64,000 nt of DNA from Pseudomonas sp. SJZ079 (GCF_007993865.1 NZ_VIUH01000011.1:62001-126000), one strand, 5' to 3'. Shown: positions 8,373 to 18,483, counted from the stretch's first letter. The notes: a model not told the origin generated them from the sequence alone. Made by a program: numbers and translations.

Positions 8373-8993
8373 TCAGGCGCGGCTGCCGAGTGTTTCGGCC
8401 CGGCGTAACCAGCTCTGCCGCTGCGCCTCGGAGGAGGGCCGCACCGGCGCGAACTCGGCTAAGTGGCGGGTTTTGATGCCGCTGAAGCCTAATATGCTGC
8501 GGGTCATCTGCCGATGTGCCGGTGCGCCGTAAATCCAGCGGAAGTACCAGGGCGGCGTGTCTAGGGTCACCAGTAAATCGGCGGTGCGCCCACTCAGCAG
8601 CCTGTTCTGCGGCTGCGAACGACCGTGGTGTTTGAAGGCGAAGCCCGGCAGGAAAATACGATCGAAGAAGCCCTTGAGCAGGGCCGGCAAGCCGCCCCAC
8701 CAGACTGGATAAACGAACACCAGGTGCTCGGCCCAGTGAATCTGCCGCTGCGCCTCGAGCAAGTCCGCTTCCAGCTGTTGGCTCTGCTCGTAACCGTAGC
8801 GCAACACCGGGTCGAAGCGCAGTTCGCCCAGCTTCAGGTGGCGCACCACATGCCCCTCGTTACGCGCGCCTTGGGCGTAGGCTTCGTAGAGGGCGTGGCA
8901 GAGGCTGGTGCTTTTCGGTGTGCCCAGAATCATCAAGATGCGTTTGCCGTCACCTTCCAGTGGGGTAGCGCCGCTCTTGTTCGCTTCAGTCAT
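8373..8993 (-). CDS. NAD(P)H-dependent flavodoxin-fold oxidoreductase (quinone reductase family)
   Basis: The 206-residue protein has the flavodoxin-like fold of the NQO1/MdaB/KefF family: a phosphate-binding start [20 protein letters not shown], the [21 protein letters not shown] signature near the middle, and a PPWYFRW segment. Members reduce quinones or azo compounds with FMN or FAD in the cytosol. The start is taken as the ATG at 8993, which overlaps the fumC stop codon in ATGACTGA and indicates translational coupling. An upstream in-frame extension would lie wholly inside fumC. It is the distal gene of a two-gene unit with fumC. Confidence 0.9.
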   Translation of the reverse strand: MTEANKSGATPLEGDGKRILMILGTPKSTSLCHALYEAYAQGARNEGHVVRHLKLGELRFDPVLRYGYEQSQQLEADLLEAQRQIHWAEHLVFVYPVWWGGLPALLKGFFDRIFLPGFAFKHHGRSQPQNRLLSGRTADLLVTLDTPPWYFRWIYGAPAHRQMTRSILGFSGIKTRHLAEFAPVRPSSEAQRQSWLRRAETLGSRA

Positions 8994-10380
8994 GCTGGCC
9001 GGCCTCGAGCATGGATTCCGGGCGCACCCAGGCGTCGAACTGTTCTGCACTGAGGTAGCCCAGCTGTAATGCGGCTTCGCGCAGGGTACTGCCGTCGCGA
9101 TACGCCTGCTTGGCGATTTCCGCGGCTTTGTCGTAGCCGATGTGCGGGTTCAGCGCGGTCACCAGCATCAGGCCGCGTTCCAGGTGCGCGGCCATTTGCC
9201 TGGCGTCTGGCTCCAGGCCAGCGATGCAGTGGCGCTGGAAATTGCGACAGCCGTCGGCGAGCAGGCGAATCGATTGCAGCAGGTTGTGGATGATCACCGG
9301 CTTGTACACGTTCAGTTGCAGGTGTCCCTGGCTGGCGGCGAAGCCGATGGCGACATCGTTAGCCAGTACCTGGCATGCCAGCATCGACAGGGCTTCGCAT
9401 TGGGTCGGATTGACCTTGCCCGGCATGATCGAGCTGCCCGGTTCGTTGGCCGGCAACCTGACCTCGGCAAACCCGGCACGCGGGCCGGAACCGAGCAGGC
9501 GTAGATCGTTGGCCATTTTCATCAGGGCCACGGCAAGGGTCTTCAGGGCGCCAGAGAGGCTGGTCAGCGGCTCATGCCCGGCCAGGGCGGCGAACTTGTT
9601 GGGCGCACTGACCAGTTGCAGGCCGCTCAATGCCGCCAATTCGGCGGCCATGGCTTCGCCGAAGCCTGGCGGCGAGTTGAGTCCGGTGCCGACTGCGGTG
9701 CCGCCCTGAGCCAGTTCGCACACCGCCGGCAGGGTGGCGCGTATTGCGCGCTCGGCATAGTCGATCTGTGCGATGAAGGCCGAAAGCTCCTGGCCGAAGG
9801 TGATGGGCGTGGCATCCATCAAGTGCGTGCGTCCGGTCTTCACCAGCTGGCTGTGGCGTGCGGCCTGTTCGGCCAATCCGCCGGACAGCTCGGCGATGGC
9901 CGGCAACAGATCCTGCTGCACGGCGCTGACTGCGGCGATATGCATGGCGGTGGGAAAGCTATCGTTGGAACTTTGCGCACGGTTGACGTGATCGTTCGGG
10001 TGCACCGGGCTCTTGCCGCCGCGGGCACCACCGGCCAGCTCGTTGGCGCGGCCGGCGATTACTTCATTGACGTTCATGTTGCTCTGGGTGCCACTGCCGG
10101 TCTGCCACACCACCAGGGGGAATTGATCATCGTGCCGGCCGGCGAGTATCTCGTCGGCGGCCTGCTCGATCAGCCGGGCGATGTCCTGTGGCAGGTCGCC
10201 GATACGGTTATTCACGCGTGCCGCAGCCTTCTTGATCAGCGCCAGGGCGTGCAGTACGGCCAGTGGCATGCGCTCTTCGCCGATGGCGAAGTTGATCAGC
10301 GAACGTTGGGTTTGCGCGCCCCAGTAGGCAAGTTCAGGGACTTCGACTGGGCCGAGGCTGTCGGTTTCGGTGCGGTTCAT
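8986..10380 (-). CDS. fumC: Class II fumarate hydratase
   Basis: The 464-residue protein shows the fumarase/aspartase superfamily signatures: [15 protein letters not shown], the region [14 protein letters not shown], and the active-site loop [16 protein letters not shown]. FumC is the iron-free, oxygen-stable enzyme interconverting fumarate and malate in the TCA cycle. In pseudomonads it is often induced when iron is short. The ATG at 10380 ([15 protein letters not shown]) is preceded by GGAGAGCG. The frame extends nine codons further without support. The downstream quinone-reductase gene overlaps the stop by 8 bases. Confidence 0.97.
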   Translation of the reverse strand: MNRTETDSLGPVEVPELAYWGAQTQRSLINFAIGEERMPLAVLHALALIKKAAARVNNRIGDLPQDIARLIEQAADEILAGRHDDQFPLVVWQTGSGTQSNMNVNEVIAGRANELAGGARGGKSPVHPNDHVNRAQSSNDSFPTAMHIAAVSAVQQDLLPAIAELSGGLAEQAARHSQLVKTGRTHLMDATPITFGQELSAFIAQIDYAERAIRATLPAVCELAQGGTAVGTGLNSPPGFGEAMAAELAALSGLQLVSAPNKFAALAGHEPLTSLSGALKTLAVALMKMANDLRLLGSGPRAGFAEVRLPANEPGSSIMPGKVNPTQCEALSMLACQVLANDVAIGFAASQGHLQLNVYKPVIIHNLLQSIRLLADGCRNFQRHCIAGLEPDARQMAAHLERGLMLVTALNPHIGYDKAAEIAKQAYRDGSTLREAALQLGYLSAEQFDAWVRPESMLEAGQHD

Positions 10381-10619
10381 AAACGCTCTCCGGTGACGGT
10401 CTAGCAAGTTTAGGCCGCTGCTACCGGCCTTGGGTTCCCCAGTGGCCTGCGCGACTCGTTCAGTTAGTCACTTTCGGCGTCTGCGGCCCTGATACATCCT
10501 TACTGCTCCTCACCATAGCGCGCTATGACTCGTCGTAGCGCCTTGCCTTAGCGTCACAGTGATCCGAACTCGAATTAACCAACTAAGCGTAGAGGCCATC
10601 AGCCGTTCGGTTTCAACGC

Positions 10620-11630
10620 TTACCAGCGGGTGTGGGTTGCACCGAGCCAGCCGACCGCTGCATCCACCGGCACGCGCTCGCCAAGTGGGCCGCGGAGTAC
10701 GCCGTGAAAATGGCCGAACAACTGCCGGGTGTCGGCGTAGAACGGCCCCAGACGTCGGCAGGCATGATGCTGCTGGCGCGGGGTGAAGGTCAGGGCGACG
10801 CGTTCATCGTCGGTGCTCAACTGCCACGGAGCCAGCGGGTTACCTGGGGTTGGCTGAATATGCACCGGGGTGTTCAGGTGCAGCAGTTCACCACCAAACC
10901 ACAGGGCATTCTCCGAGAGGCCGCTGTGGTCGGTCCAACCTGAGCCGAAGTTGCCGGCAATGCCACCCGATGCGGCGAACGCGGCGCGCGTCCAGTGGCT
11001 GCGCAGCGGCCAGACGCCGCGACCAAAATCCATGGCAGCAAAGCTTTGTCCGGGTACGCACGCATAGTGCCGGCCTCCCAGCTGCAGGCTGCCGCTGGTG
11101 GGCAGGCCTAGCTGTCGGCAGGTGGCGTGAAAGCTGTGCTTGCCGAGTGGTGCGACCAGATTGACCGAGTCGAGATGGGCAGGACGCTGGATATCCAGCG
11201 CCACGTGCAGTGGCTGCCCGCCGATGTCCGGCGCGGAGACTGTCACGCGCAGGCGGCCCGGGTATTCGGCAAAACTCAGTTGCAGGCGTGGATGCTCGAA
11301 TTCATGGCTGTGTTGCGGTTGGTCCGGCAGTTGTTTGCCGCGTGCAATCGCTCGCGCCTGGCTATGCGCGACTGCCTGGCCGCTTTGCAGGTCGAGAAAG
11401 TAGGCGGAGCCGTAGCTGAGGTAATCGAAATCCGCCTGGGTCAGCGACAACATCCATTGCGGGGTGGTAATGCACCAATGGTTCCAGCGTTTGCGTCGGC
11501 CTAAGTGACCGGGAATTGCACAGTTGATACGAGGACGAGGCGACCAACCGATGGCCTGCGGGTTGAGGCGACCATGGGCATCGCACAGCGCTATCGATGC
11601 GGGGGGCTGCGGCTGAGTGAGGCTGTTCAT
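10620..11630 (-). CDS. DUF2804 domain-containing protein
   Basis: The 336-residue protein matches the general look of DUF2804. It has an N-terminal ALCDAHGRLNPQAIGWSPRP, then GRRKRWNHWCITTP, a central beta-rich lipocalin/hydroxyneurosporene-synthase-like body including SFAAMDFGRGVWPLRSHW and GNFGSGWTDHSGLSENALWF, and a C-terminal GVLRGPLGERVPVDAAVGW. It has no signal peptide. Function is unknown. The start MNSLTQPQPP at 11630 is where homology-like sequence begins, and the 39 codons upstream look like noise. It is transcribed alone, divergent from the DUF2059 gene. Confidence 0.85.
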   Translation of the reverse strand: MNSLTQPQPPASIALCDAHGRLNPQAIGWSPRPRINCAIPGHLGRRKRWNHWCITTPQWMLSLTQADFDYLSYGSAYFLDLQSGQAVAHSQARAIARGKQLPDQPQHSHEFEHPRLQLSFAEYPGRLRVTVSAPDIGGQPLHVALDIQRPAHLDSVNLVAPLGKHSFHATCRQLGLPTSGSLQLGGRHYACVPGQSFAAMDFGRGVWPLRSHWTRAAFAASGGIAGNFGSGWTDHSGLSENALWFGGELLHLNTPVHIQPTPGNPLAPWQLSTDDERVALTFTPRQQHHACRRLGPFYADTRQLFGHFHGVLRGPLGERVPVDAAVGWLGATHTRW

Positions 11631-11896
11631 CTGACACGTCCATGTGTGTACTGCTGGCAGCGTAGCTGGGTGCCGGCAAAAGAGCATAAAACCGAGTGAT
11701 GGCGCAGAGCATGCACGGGCATTCATGGCCAGGGCAAGTACTGGCATTTTGGCCTGGGTACAGGCCGTGCGCCAGTCAACGGTTCTGCGGTGATGGCGAG
11801 TATTGCGGCGAGTACTTGAGTGGTAGAGGGGCTAGGGCACAAAATGACGCCCTTTAGGGTCTAACCAGCCTCGTGCCATTCGCTTAGGAGTACCCG

Positions 11897-12397
11897 ATGC
11901 CCCGTCTATCTGCCCTCTGTGCCAGCTTACTGTTGGCCTGCAGCAGCGCCCAGGTACTGGCCGATGCCAGCAGCCATGCGGCCGATGCCGAGCGTTTCTT
12001 GCAGTTGGCGCGCGCCGACAAGCTGGCCGTGCCGGTATATGCCCAGGTGCAGCAGATGTTTGCCCAGCGTTTTGCCGAGAGCCAGGCAGCGGAAAATCAG
12101 CAGGCGCTGTTGGAAACCTATCAGGCCAAGGCCAATGCGGCGCTGGATCAGGCCGTCGGCTGGGACAAACTCAAACCGGACATGGTCAAGCTCTATACCA
12201 GTAATTTCAATGAGCAGGAGCTCAAGGAACTGATCGACTTCTATCAGTCGCCACTGGGCCAGAAAGTCCTGCAGAAAATGCCGACCCTGACTGCGCAAGC
12301 CGCGCAACTGACCCAGGGCAAACTGCAAGCGGCCGTGCCTAAAGTGAACAAGATGCTGGCGGATATGACTGCCGAGCTGGAACCGAAAAAGCCGTAA
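11897..12397 (+). CDS. Periplasmic DUF2059 protein
   Basis: The 166-residue protein begins with a signal peptide (MPRLSALCASLLLACSSAQVLA, cleavage likely after LADA). The mature part is all-helical with the DUF2059 core NEQELKELIDFYQSPLGQKV and a following LQKMPTLTAQAAQLTQ helix. It should be periplasmic. No function is established for the family. A ribosome-binding site AGGAG precedes the ATG. It lies 12 bases upstream of bolA on the same strand, so the two are likely co-transcribed. Confidence 0.9.
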   Translation: MPRLSALCASLLLACSSAQVLADASSHAADAERFLQLARADKLAVPVYAQVQQMFAQRFAESQAAENQQALLETYQAKANAALDQAVGWDKLKPDMVKLYTSNFNEQELKELIDFYQSPLGQKVLQKMPTLTAQAAQLTQGKLQAAVPKVNKMLADMTAELEPKKP

Positions 12398-12409
12398 ACG
12401 GAGCAACGA

Positions 12410-12709
12410 ATGTCGAAACTCGCACAACTCCAGGCGGCTTTTGCCGCGCTGGAACCCCAGCACCTCGAGGTGCTGGACGAAAGCCATATGCACAGCCGTG
12501 GCCTGGAAACCCACTACAAGGCGGTCATCGTCAGCCCGCAGTTCAGCGGTCTGAATGCCGTTAAGCGGCATCAGAAGGTGTATGCCGCGCTGGGTGAACT
12601 GATGAGTCAGTTACATGCCTTGGCCTTGCACACCTACACGCCCGAGGAATGGCTGGCGCAGGGCGCAGTACCGGATTCGCCGACCTGCCGTGGCGGCAGT
12701 AAGGACTGA
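12410..12709 (+). CDS. bolA: BolA-family protein
   Basis: The 99-residue protein has the BolA fold: LEVLDESHMHSRGLETHYKAVIVSPQF with the conserved HMH and the helix-turn segment GLNAVKRHQKVYAALGELM, ending LHALALHTYTPEEW. BolA proteins partner with monothiol glutaredoxins in iron-sulfur trafficking and can bind DNA, influencing morphology and biofilm formation. Preceding ribosome-binding site is GGAG. It is probably the second gene of a unit with the DUF2059 gene. Confidence 0.93.
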   Translation: MSKLAQLQAAFAALEPQHLEVLDESHMHSRGLETHYKAVIVSPQFSGLNAVKRHQKVYAALGELMSQLHALALHTYTPEEWLAQGAVPDSPTCRGGSKD

Positions 12710-12865
12710 GGCGAGCGCGTCTGCCGACTGACGGATGCGGCAATCCAGCGCTACACCTTGACCGCCAACAAACGTAAACTGTGCGACGCGCCGGCCCTCG
12801 CCGGCGCCCTGATTTTATGTACCCAGTCCGCCCTTTACGTGGGCGACTACTGAAGGACAATCCCC

Positions 12866-13804
12866 ATGACCGACAAAATCGTCGTAGCGGCGCTGTACAA
12901 ATTCGTCTCCTTGCCCGACTTCGAGGCGCTGCGTGAACCGCTGCTCGACGCAATGCTGAAGCATGGCATCAAGGGCACGCTGTTGCTCGCCGAAGAGGGC
13001 ATCAATGGCACCGTCTCCGGTAGCCGCGCCGGCATCGATGGCCTGCTGGACTGGTTCAGGCTCGACCCGCGCCTGGCCGATGTCGATCACAAGGAATCCT
13101 ATTGTGACGAGCAGCCGTTCTACCGCACCAAGGTCAAACTGAAGAAAGAGATCGTCACCCTGGGCGTTCCCGGCGTAGACCCCAATCAGCAGGTGGGCCG
13201 CTATGTCGAGGCAAAGGACTGGAACGCGCTGATCAGCGACCCCGAGGTGTTGTTGATCGACACGCGCAACGATTATGAAGTGTCGATCGGTACCTTCGAA
13301 GGTGCGCTCGATCCCAAGACCAAGTCGTTCCGCGAGTTTCCCGAGTACATTCAGGCCAACTTCGACCCGAGCAAGCACAAGAAAGTGGCGATGTTCTGCA
13401 CCGGCGGTATCCGTTGCGAGAAGGCCTCCAGCTTTATGCTCGGCCAGGGCTTCGAAGAGGTGTTCCACCTCAAGGGCGGCATCCTCAAGTATCTGGAAGA
13501 AGTCCCGCAGGAACACAGCAAGTGGCAGGGCGACTGTTTTGTCTTCGACAACCGGGTCACCGTGCGCCACGACCTGTCCGAGGGCGATTACGATCAGTGT
13601 CACGCCTGTCGCACGCCGATCTCCGTGGAAGATCGCCAGTCCGAGCATTACGCGCCCGGCATCAGTTGCGCGCATTGCTGGGATTCGTTGCCGGAGAAGA
13701 CCCGCGCCGGTGCGCGTGAACGGCAGAAGCAGATCGAGCTGGCGCTGGCGCGCAAGCAGCCCCATCCGCTCGGTTATAACCCGCGTCAGGTCAACGAGGA
13801 TTAA
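12866..13804 (+). CDS. trhO: tRNA uridine(34) hydroxylase TrhO (rhodanese-like, YceA)
   Basis: The 312-residue protein has an N-terminal UPF0176 domain ([17 protein letters not shown] near residue 40) and a rhodanese domain with the catalytic loop [15 protein letters not shown] near residue 180. The C-terminal region is rich in cysteine-histidine pairs ([16 protein letters not shown]) resembling a metal site. TrhO hydroxylates U34 of tRNAs as the first step to cmo5U in a prephenate-independent, oxygen-dependent reaction. Ribosome-binding AAGGA precedes the ATG. The DsbA-family gene follows within 3 bases, so they form an operon with the ABC transporter. Confidence 0.94.
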   Translation: MTDKIVVAALYKFVSLPDFEALREPLLDAMLKHGIKGTLLLAEEGINGTVSGSRAGIDGLLDWFRLDPRLADVDHKESYCDEQPFYRTKVKLKKEIVTLGVPGVDPNQQVGRYVEAKDWNALISDPEVLLIDTRNDYEVSIGTFEGALDPKTKSFREFPEYIQANFDPSKHKKVAMFCTGGIRCEKASSFMLGQGFEEVFHLKGGILKYLEEVPQEHSKWQGDCFVFDNRVTVRHDLSEGDYDQCHACRTPISVEDRQSEHYAPGISCAHCWDSLPEKTRAGARERQKQIELALARKQPHPLGYNPRQVNED

Positions 13805-13807
13805 GCC

Positions 13808-14440
13808 ATGCAGGCCCGCTTGCTCTATGTGATGGACCCGATGTGTTCCTGGTGCTGGGGCTTCGCTCCGGTCATCGAGTCTCTCGCTGAGCAGGCGGCC
13901 GCCGCCGGTGTGCCCCTGCAGCTGGTGGTCGGCGGCCTGCGCCGTGATCGCATCGCCATCGACGCGGCCGCGCGGGTGCGTTACCTGGGTTACTGGCAGG
14001 CGGTGAATGCCAGTACCGGCCAGTTGTTCAACTTCGCCGATGGCCTGCCCGAAGGCTTGGTCTACGACACCGAGCCGGCCTGCCGCGCACTGGTCACCGC
14101 CCGTGAACTCGCCCCGGACCTCGCCTGGCCATTGACTCGGCTGATCCAGCAGGCGTTCTACACCGAAGGTGTCGATGTGACCCAGGCTGGAGTGCTGGTG
14201 CAGTTGGCCGAGCAGGCGGGAATTCCTCGTATCGAATTCGCCGAGGCCTTCGACAGTCCGGCCATGCATGCGGCTACGGCGGCCGATTTCACCTGGGTGC
14301 AGGATCTCGGCATCGCCGGCTTCCCGACCCTGTTGGCCGAGCGCGAGGGGCAGCTGGCCCTGCTGACCAATGGCTACCAGCCACTAGAGACCCTGGCACC
14401 CCTGCTGGGGCGCTGGCTGGAGCGAGCAACGCATGGCTGA
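13808..14440 (+). CDS. DsbA-family thiol oxidoreductase-like protein
   Basis: The 210-residue protein has the thioredoxin-like DsbA fold with the active site MDPMCSWCWGF near residue 10 (CxWC) and the cis-proline region LGIAGFPTLLAE near residue 165. It lacks a signal peptide, so it probably acts in the cytosol, like the FrnE group. Its partner is unknown. The gene ends by overlapping the ABC transporter start in ATGGCTGA (14433-14440), which suggests coupled translation. Confidence 0.88.
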   Translation: MQARLLYVMDPMCSWCWGFAPVIESLAEQAAAAGVPLQLVVGGLRRDRIAIDAAARVRYLGYWQAVNASTGQLFNFADGLPEGLVYDTEPACRALVTARELAPDLAWPLTRLIQQAFYTEGVDVTQAGVLVQLAEQAGIPRIEFAEAFDSPAMHAATAADFTWVQDLGIAGFPTLLAEREGQLALLTNGYQPLETLAPLLGRWLERATHG

Positions 14441-16211
14441 CCGGCTGAGCTGGGCGGAGATTCGCCGCCTGGCCTTGCATCACAAGAAGGCCTTGCTGCT
14501 GGCCAACGGCGTGGCGGTACTGGCCACCCTCAGCAGCGTGCCGATTCCGTTGTTGCTACCGCTGCTGGTCGATGAAGTGTTGCTGGGGGACGGCAACGCG
14601 GCGTTGCAGGTGATGGATCGCTTCCTGCCAGCCGGCTGGGAAACGGCCGCCGGGTATATCGGCCTGATGCTGTTGCTGACCCTGTTGCTGCGCGGCTCGG
14701 CGTTGATCTTCAACGTGCTGCAGGCACGTCAGTTTGCGCGCCTGTCCAAGGACATCGTCTACCGCATCCGCATGCGCCTGATCGAACGCCTCAAGCGCAT
14801 TTCCCTCGGCGAGTATGAAAGCCTCGGGGGCGGCGCCGTGACCACGCATTTAGTCACCGACCTGGACACCCTGGACAAGTTTGTCGGTGAGACCCTCAGT
14901 CGCTTTCTGGTGGCGGTGCTGACCCTGGCCGGTACCTCGGCGATCCTGCTGTGGATGCATTGGCAGCTGGCCCTGTTGATCCTGTTATTCAACCCCTTGG
15001 TGATCTACGCCTCGGTGCAATTGGGCAAGCGGGTCAAACACCTGAAGAAGCTGGAAAACGACAGCACCTCGCGCTTCACCCAGGCCTTGACCGAAACCCT
15101 GGAGGCCATTCAGGAGATCCGCGCCAGCAATCGCCAGGGTTATTTCCTCGGCCGCCTCGGCGGGCGCGCCCAGGAGGTGCGCGACAACGCGGTGGCCTCG
15201 CAGTGGAAGAGCGATGCTGCGAACCGCGCCAGTGGCCTGTTGTTTCAGTTCGGTATCGACGTGTTCCGCGCCGCGGCCATGCTCACTGTGCTGTTCTCCG
15301 ACCTGTCGATCGGCCAGATGCTCGCGGTGTTCAGCTACCTGTGGTTCATGATCGGCCCGGTGGAGCAGTTGCTCAGCCTGCAATACGCCTTCTATGCGGC
15401 GGGCGGGGCGCTGCAGCGGATCAACGAACTGCTGGCGCGCGCCGACGAGCCGCAATACCCAGGCCGTGCCGATCCCTTCACCGGGCGTGAGACCGTCGGC
15501 ATCGAGGTGCAGGGGCTGACCTTTGCCTACAACGACGAACCGGTGCTGGACCAGCTCAACCTGAGCATTGGGCCGGGGGAGAAGGTGGCCATCGTCGGCG
15601 CCAGTGGCGGCGGCAAGAGCACGCTGGTGCAACTGCTGCTCGGTCTCTATACGCCGCAGGCCGGCAGTATCCGCTTTGGTGGTTACAGCCAGCAGGAGAT
15701 TGGCCTGGAGACGGTGCGCGATCAGGTCGCGGTGGTGCTGCAGCATCCGGCGTTGTTCAACGATACGGTGCGCGCCAACCTGTGCATGGGCCGTGAGCGG
15801 AGTGACGAGGCCTGTTGGCGCGCCCTGGAAATCGCCCAGCTGGTTGAGACCATCCGCCTGCTGCCACAAGGACTGGACAGCATCGTCGGGCGTTCCGGCG
15901 TGCGCTTGTCCGGCGGTCAGCGCCAGCGTCTGGCCATCGCCAGAATGGTCCTGGCCGAGCCGAAGGTGGTGATCCTCGACGAGGCCACCTCGGCCCTGGA
16001 TGCCGCCACCGAATATGCCCTGCACCAGGCTCTGGCCCGTTTCCTCAACGGTCGTACCACCCTGATCATCGCCCATCGCCTGAGTGCGGTGAAGCAAGCC
16101 GACCGGGTGCTGGTATTCGACGGCGGCAGCATCGCCGAAGATGGCGATCACCAACAGCTGATCGCCGTCGGCGGCCTGTATGCCAAGCTGTATGGGCATT
16201 TGCAGCATTGA
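14433..16211 (+). CDS. ABC exporter, fused permease and ATPase
   Basis: The 592-residue half-transporter has six predicted membrane helices in the first 320 residues and a C-terminal nucleotide-binding domain. That domain has Walker A (GASGGGKST), Q-loop (VVLQHPALFND), signature (RLSGGQRQRLAIARM), Walker B (VVILDEATSALD) and the H-loop IIAHRLSAV. It is MsbA/MdlB-like and should work as a homodimer in the inner membrane. The exported substrate is unknown. The 8-base overlap with the DsbA-family gene could mean a shared process or simple co-transcription. Confidence 0.93.
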   Translation: MADRLSWAEIRRLALHHKKALLLANGVAVLATLSSVPIPLLLPLLVDEVLLGDGNAALQVMDRFLPAGWETAAGYIGLMLLLTLLLRGSALIFNVLQARQFARLSKDIVYRIRMRLIERLKRISLGEYESLGGGAVTTHLVTDLDTLDKFVGETLSRFLVAVLTLAGTSAILLWMHWQLALLILLFNPLVIYASVQLGKRVKHLKKLENDSTSRFTQALTETLEAIQEIRASNRQGYFLGRLGGRAQEVRDNAVASQWKSDAANRASGLLFQFGIDVFRAAAMLTVLFSDLSIGQMLAVFSYLWFMIGPVEQLLSLQYAFYAAGGALQRINELLARADEPQYPGRADPFTGRETVGIEVQGLTFAYNDEPVLDQLNLSIGPGEKVAIVGASGGGKSTLVQLLLGLYTPQAGSIRFGGYSQQEIGLETVRDQVAVVLQHPALFNDTVRANLCMGRERSDEACWRALEIAQLVETIRLLPQGLDSIVGRSGVRLSGGQRQRLAIARMVLAEPKVVILDEATSALDAATEYALHQALARFLNGRTTLIIAHRLSAVKQADRVLVFDGGSIAEDGDHQQLIAVGGLYAKLYGHLQH

Positions 16212-16351
16212 CGACAGGCTGTTTGATCCGCGCAGGCTGCGCGCGTAATTGGCAGGGGCCGAATCGCCGGAAAAACCTGCGCCGGTAATCGCTGCAAGCC
16301 AGACCTCTCTTGACGTAGCCGGCGCCAGTCATTATCGACCGGGTGCTTCGC

Positions 16352-16936
16352 TTAGGGCTTTTTGGCAGCGGGTACTGCAGGCGCTGACCACTGCTGCAAC
16401 TCTTTGACCCGAGCGTTGCTGCCGGCCAGGGGCTTGTCCAGTGCCTCCTGGTAGAAACTCAGCCAACTGCGCGAGCCAGCGATCATCCCGGCCAAGTCGC
16501 GCATACCTGTCTTGAGGGCGACCAGGCTCTGCTGAAAACCCTGCTCCTGGCCGATCAGGGTCTTGGCCAGCTGCCGCCGCAACTCACGGTCGTCGTAGCG
16601 CTCGACAGTGGGCATGGTTGCGCCGGGTGTGCTGGCTGGCAATGCGCTGAGCCGTGTGCTTTGCGTGTCCACTTGTTGCTGCAGGGTCGCCAGTTTTTTC
16701 TCCAGCAGGCTTAGCTGGTCCTGCAGTGCGACAAGACTGTCGGCGTCGTCGTTGGACTCTTTTTCATGCAGCAGGTTGAACACGCTAGCCGTCAGCCAGC
16801 TGGCAAGAATCATGGTGAGTACGGCGGTAAGCGTGAAAAACAGAATGCGGTCGAGCTTGCGGCCCTTTTCCAGTTGCAAGAGCCGTTGCTCATCGCCCGG
16901 CGCCTCGGTGTTATCGACTTCGCTCTCGCTACTCAT
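16352..16936 (-). CDS. Single-pass membrane protein with coiled coil, unknown function
   Basis: The 194-residue protein has an acidic cytoplasmic N-terminus (MSSESEVDNTEAPGDEQRLL), one membrane helix near residues 30-52 (ILFFTLTAVLTMILASWL), then a coiled-coil stretch around residues 68-95 (LVALQDQLSLLEKKLATLQQ) and a helical C-terminal domain. I do not recognise a family. I start at the ATG at 16936 because the sequence becomes protein-like there. The 160 upstream in-frame codons cross the hpd promoter region. The topology suggests a periplasmic C-terminus. It is divergent from hpd. Confidence 0.75.
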   Translation of the reverse strand: MSSESEVDNTEAPGDEQRLLQLEKGRKLDRILFFTLTAVLTMILASWLTASVFNLLHEKESNDDADSLVALQDQLSLLEKKLATLQQQVDTQSTRLSALPASTPGATMPTVERYDDRELRRQLAKTLIGQEQGFQQSLVALKTGMRDLAGMIAGSRSWLSFYQEALDKPLAGSNARVKELQQWSAPAVPAAKKP

Positions 16937-17385
16937 GCCGGCTCGCTTCTTATGGTTATTGTTGAGTGGGTTGGTGCTTCCTATATCGGCCCATATCCGC
17001 ACCCCTGAACAGCTCTGTCGGGCACTTTTCTGTGGCCTCGATTCAGGCGCAACCCTAACACCAAAGATATTCGGCGCGGAACTGCTGGGCTTGGGGGCGG
17101 TAGCCGGCCTGGGAAAGGGCGATAAAGCGTGCCAGGGCGAGCACGGCTGGCAGCTTCCTAAGCCACGCTGGCAATAAATCGTTACGCGTGCTCGGCCGTT
17201 TGGGTGGTGATTTATCGGGCTTCGATGGGTGTAAGGGAAACTTGCCATTCGCCCTTGGTCGGGTCTGGTTGACGCTCGGGTAAGGCGCTTGTTCAGCCCC
17301 CGTCCCTCGGTTGTTATGAAGCTATCCACACCACACTGCCACGAGGGCAGGGCGGTGGTACCCACAACAATAACGAGGAGGCTGA
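16937..17385. other. Divergent upstream region of hpd
   Basis: These 449 bases separate the coiled-coil membrane protein gene from hpd. I find no plausible gene on either strand and no tRNA. An inverted pair CCACACCACACTGCCACG...GGCGGTGGTACCC around 17327-17362 is weak. The stretch should contain the hpd promoter, with the GAGGAGG ribosome-binding site just before 17386. I could not identify a convincing regulator box. Confidence 0.5.
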
Positions 17386-18468
17386 ATGAACGCCGTGAAC
17401 AAGATCGAACAGCACAACCCAATTGGTACCGACGGCTTCGAGTTCGTCGAATACACCGCGCCGACGCCCGAGGGCATTCAGCAGCTGCGTGAACTGTTCA
17501 CCGCCATGGGCTTCACCGAAACCGCCAAGCACCGTTCCAAGGAAGTCTTCCTGTTCCAGCAGAACGACATCAACTTCGTGCTCAACGGCAGCCCCACCGG
17601 TCACGTGCGCGAGTTCGGCCTGAAGCACGGGCCAAGCGCCTGCGCCATGGCCTTCCGGGTGAAGAACGCGGCCCAGGCCGCCGCCTACGTCGAAGCCCAG
17701 GGTGCCACGCTGGTCGGCAGTCACGCCAACTTCGGCGAGTTGAACATCCCCTGCGTCGAGGGTATTGGCGGCTCATTGCTGTATCTGGTCGACCGCTACG
17801 GCGACAAGAGCATCTACGATGTCGACTTCGAGTACTACCCAGGGCGTACGCCGCAGGACAATGCGGTCGGCCTGATGGAGCTGGATCACCTGACTCACAA
17901 CGTCAAGCGTGGGCAGATGGATGTCTGGTCGGGCTTCTACGAGCGCATCGCCAATTTCCGCGAGATTCGCTACTTCGACATCGAAGGCAAGCTCACCGGC
18001 CTCTTGTCTCGTGCCATGACCGCACCATGCGGCAAGATCCGCATCCCGATCAACGAGTCCGCCGACGACAAGTCGCAGATCGAGGAATTCATCCGCGAGT
18101 ACCACGGCGAAGGCATCCAGCACATCGCCCTGAGCAGCGAAGACATCTACGCCACCGTGCGCAAGCTGCGCGCCAACGGCGTGGACTTCATGAAAACCCC
18201 GGACACCTACTATGCCAAGGTCGACACCCGCGTCGCCGGGCATGGCGAGCCGACCGATGTGCTGCGCGAGCTGAACATCCTGATCGACGGGGCGCCGGGC
18301 GATGACGGCATCCTGTTGCAGATATTCACCAACACGGTGATCGGCCCGATCTTCTTCGAGATCATCCAGCGCAAGGGCAACCAGGGCTTCGGCGAAGGCA
18401 ACTTCAAGGCGTTGTTCGAGTCCATCGAGGAAGACCAGATCAAGCGCGGTGTCATCAAGGCCGAATGA
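17386..18468 (+). CDS. hpd: 4-hydroxyphenylpyruvate dioxygenase
   Basis: The 360-residue protein is a two-half vicinal-oxygen-chelate enzyme. The iron ligands are visible as His168 in LDHLTHNV, His246 in IQHIALSS and Glu325 in IFFEIIQRKG. It converts 4-hydroxyphenylpyruvate to homogentisate, the first committed step of tyrosine degradation and the source of pyomelanin when the next step is blocked. Length is typical for Pseudomonas (357-360). The ATG follows a strong GAGGAGG. Homogentisate dioxygenase lies 230 bases downstream across a REP element. Confidence 0.97.
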   Translation: MNAVNKIEQHNPIGTDGFEFVEYTAPTPEGIQQLRELFTAMGFTETAKHRSKEVFLFQQNDINFVLNGSPTGHVREFGLKHGPSACAMAFRVKNAAQAAAYVEAQGATLVGSHANFGELNIPCVEGIGGSLLYLVDRYGDKSIYDVDFEYYPGRTPQDNAVGLMELDHLTHNVKRGQMDVWSGFYERIANFREIRYFDIEGKLTGLLSRAMTAPCGKIRIPINESADDKSQIEEFIREYHGEGIQHIALSSEDIYATVRKLRANGVDFMKTPDTYYAKVDTRVAGHGEPTDVLRELNILIDGAPGDDGILLQIFTNTVIGPIFFEIIQRKGNQGFGEGNFKALFESIEEDQIKRGVIKAE

Positions 18469-18483
18469 GCCGAAAACCGTAGG

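Noticed and set aside
12815..14269. 484-codon minus-strand frame opposite trhO and the DsbA-family gene
   Set aside because: Crosses two well-supported genes and has no recognisable motif or ribosome-binding site.
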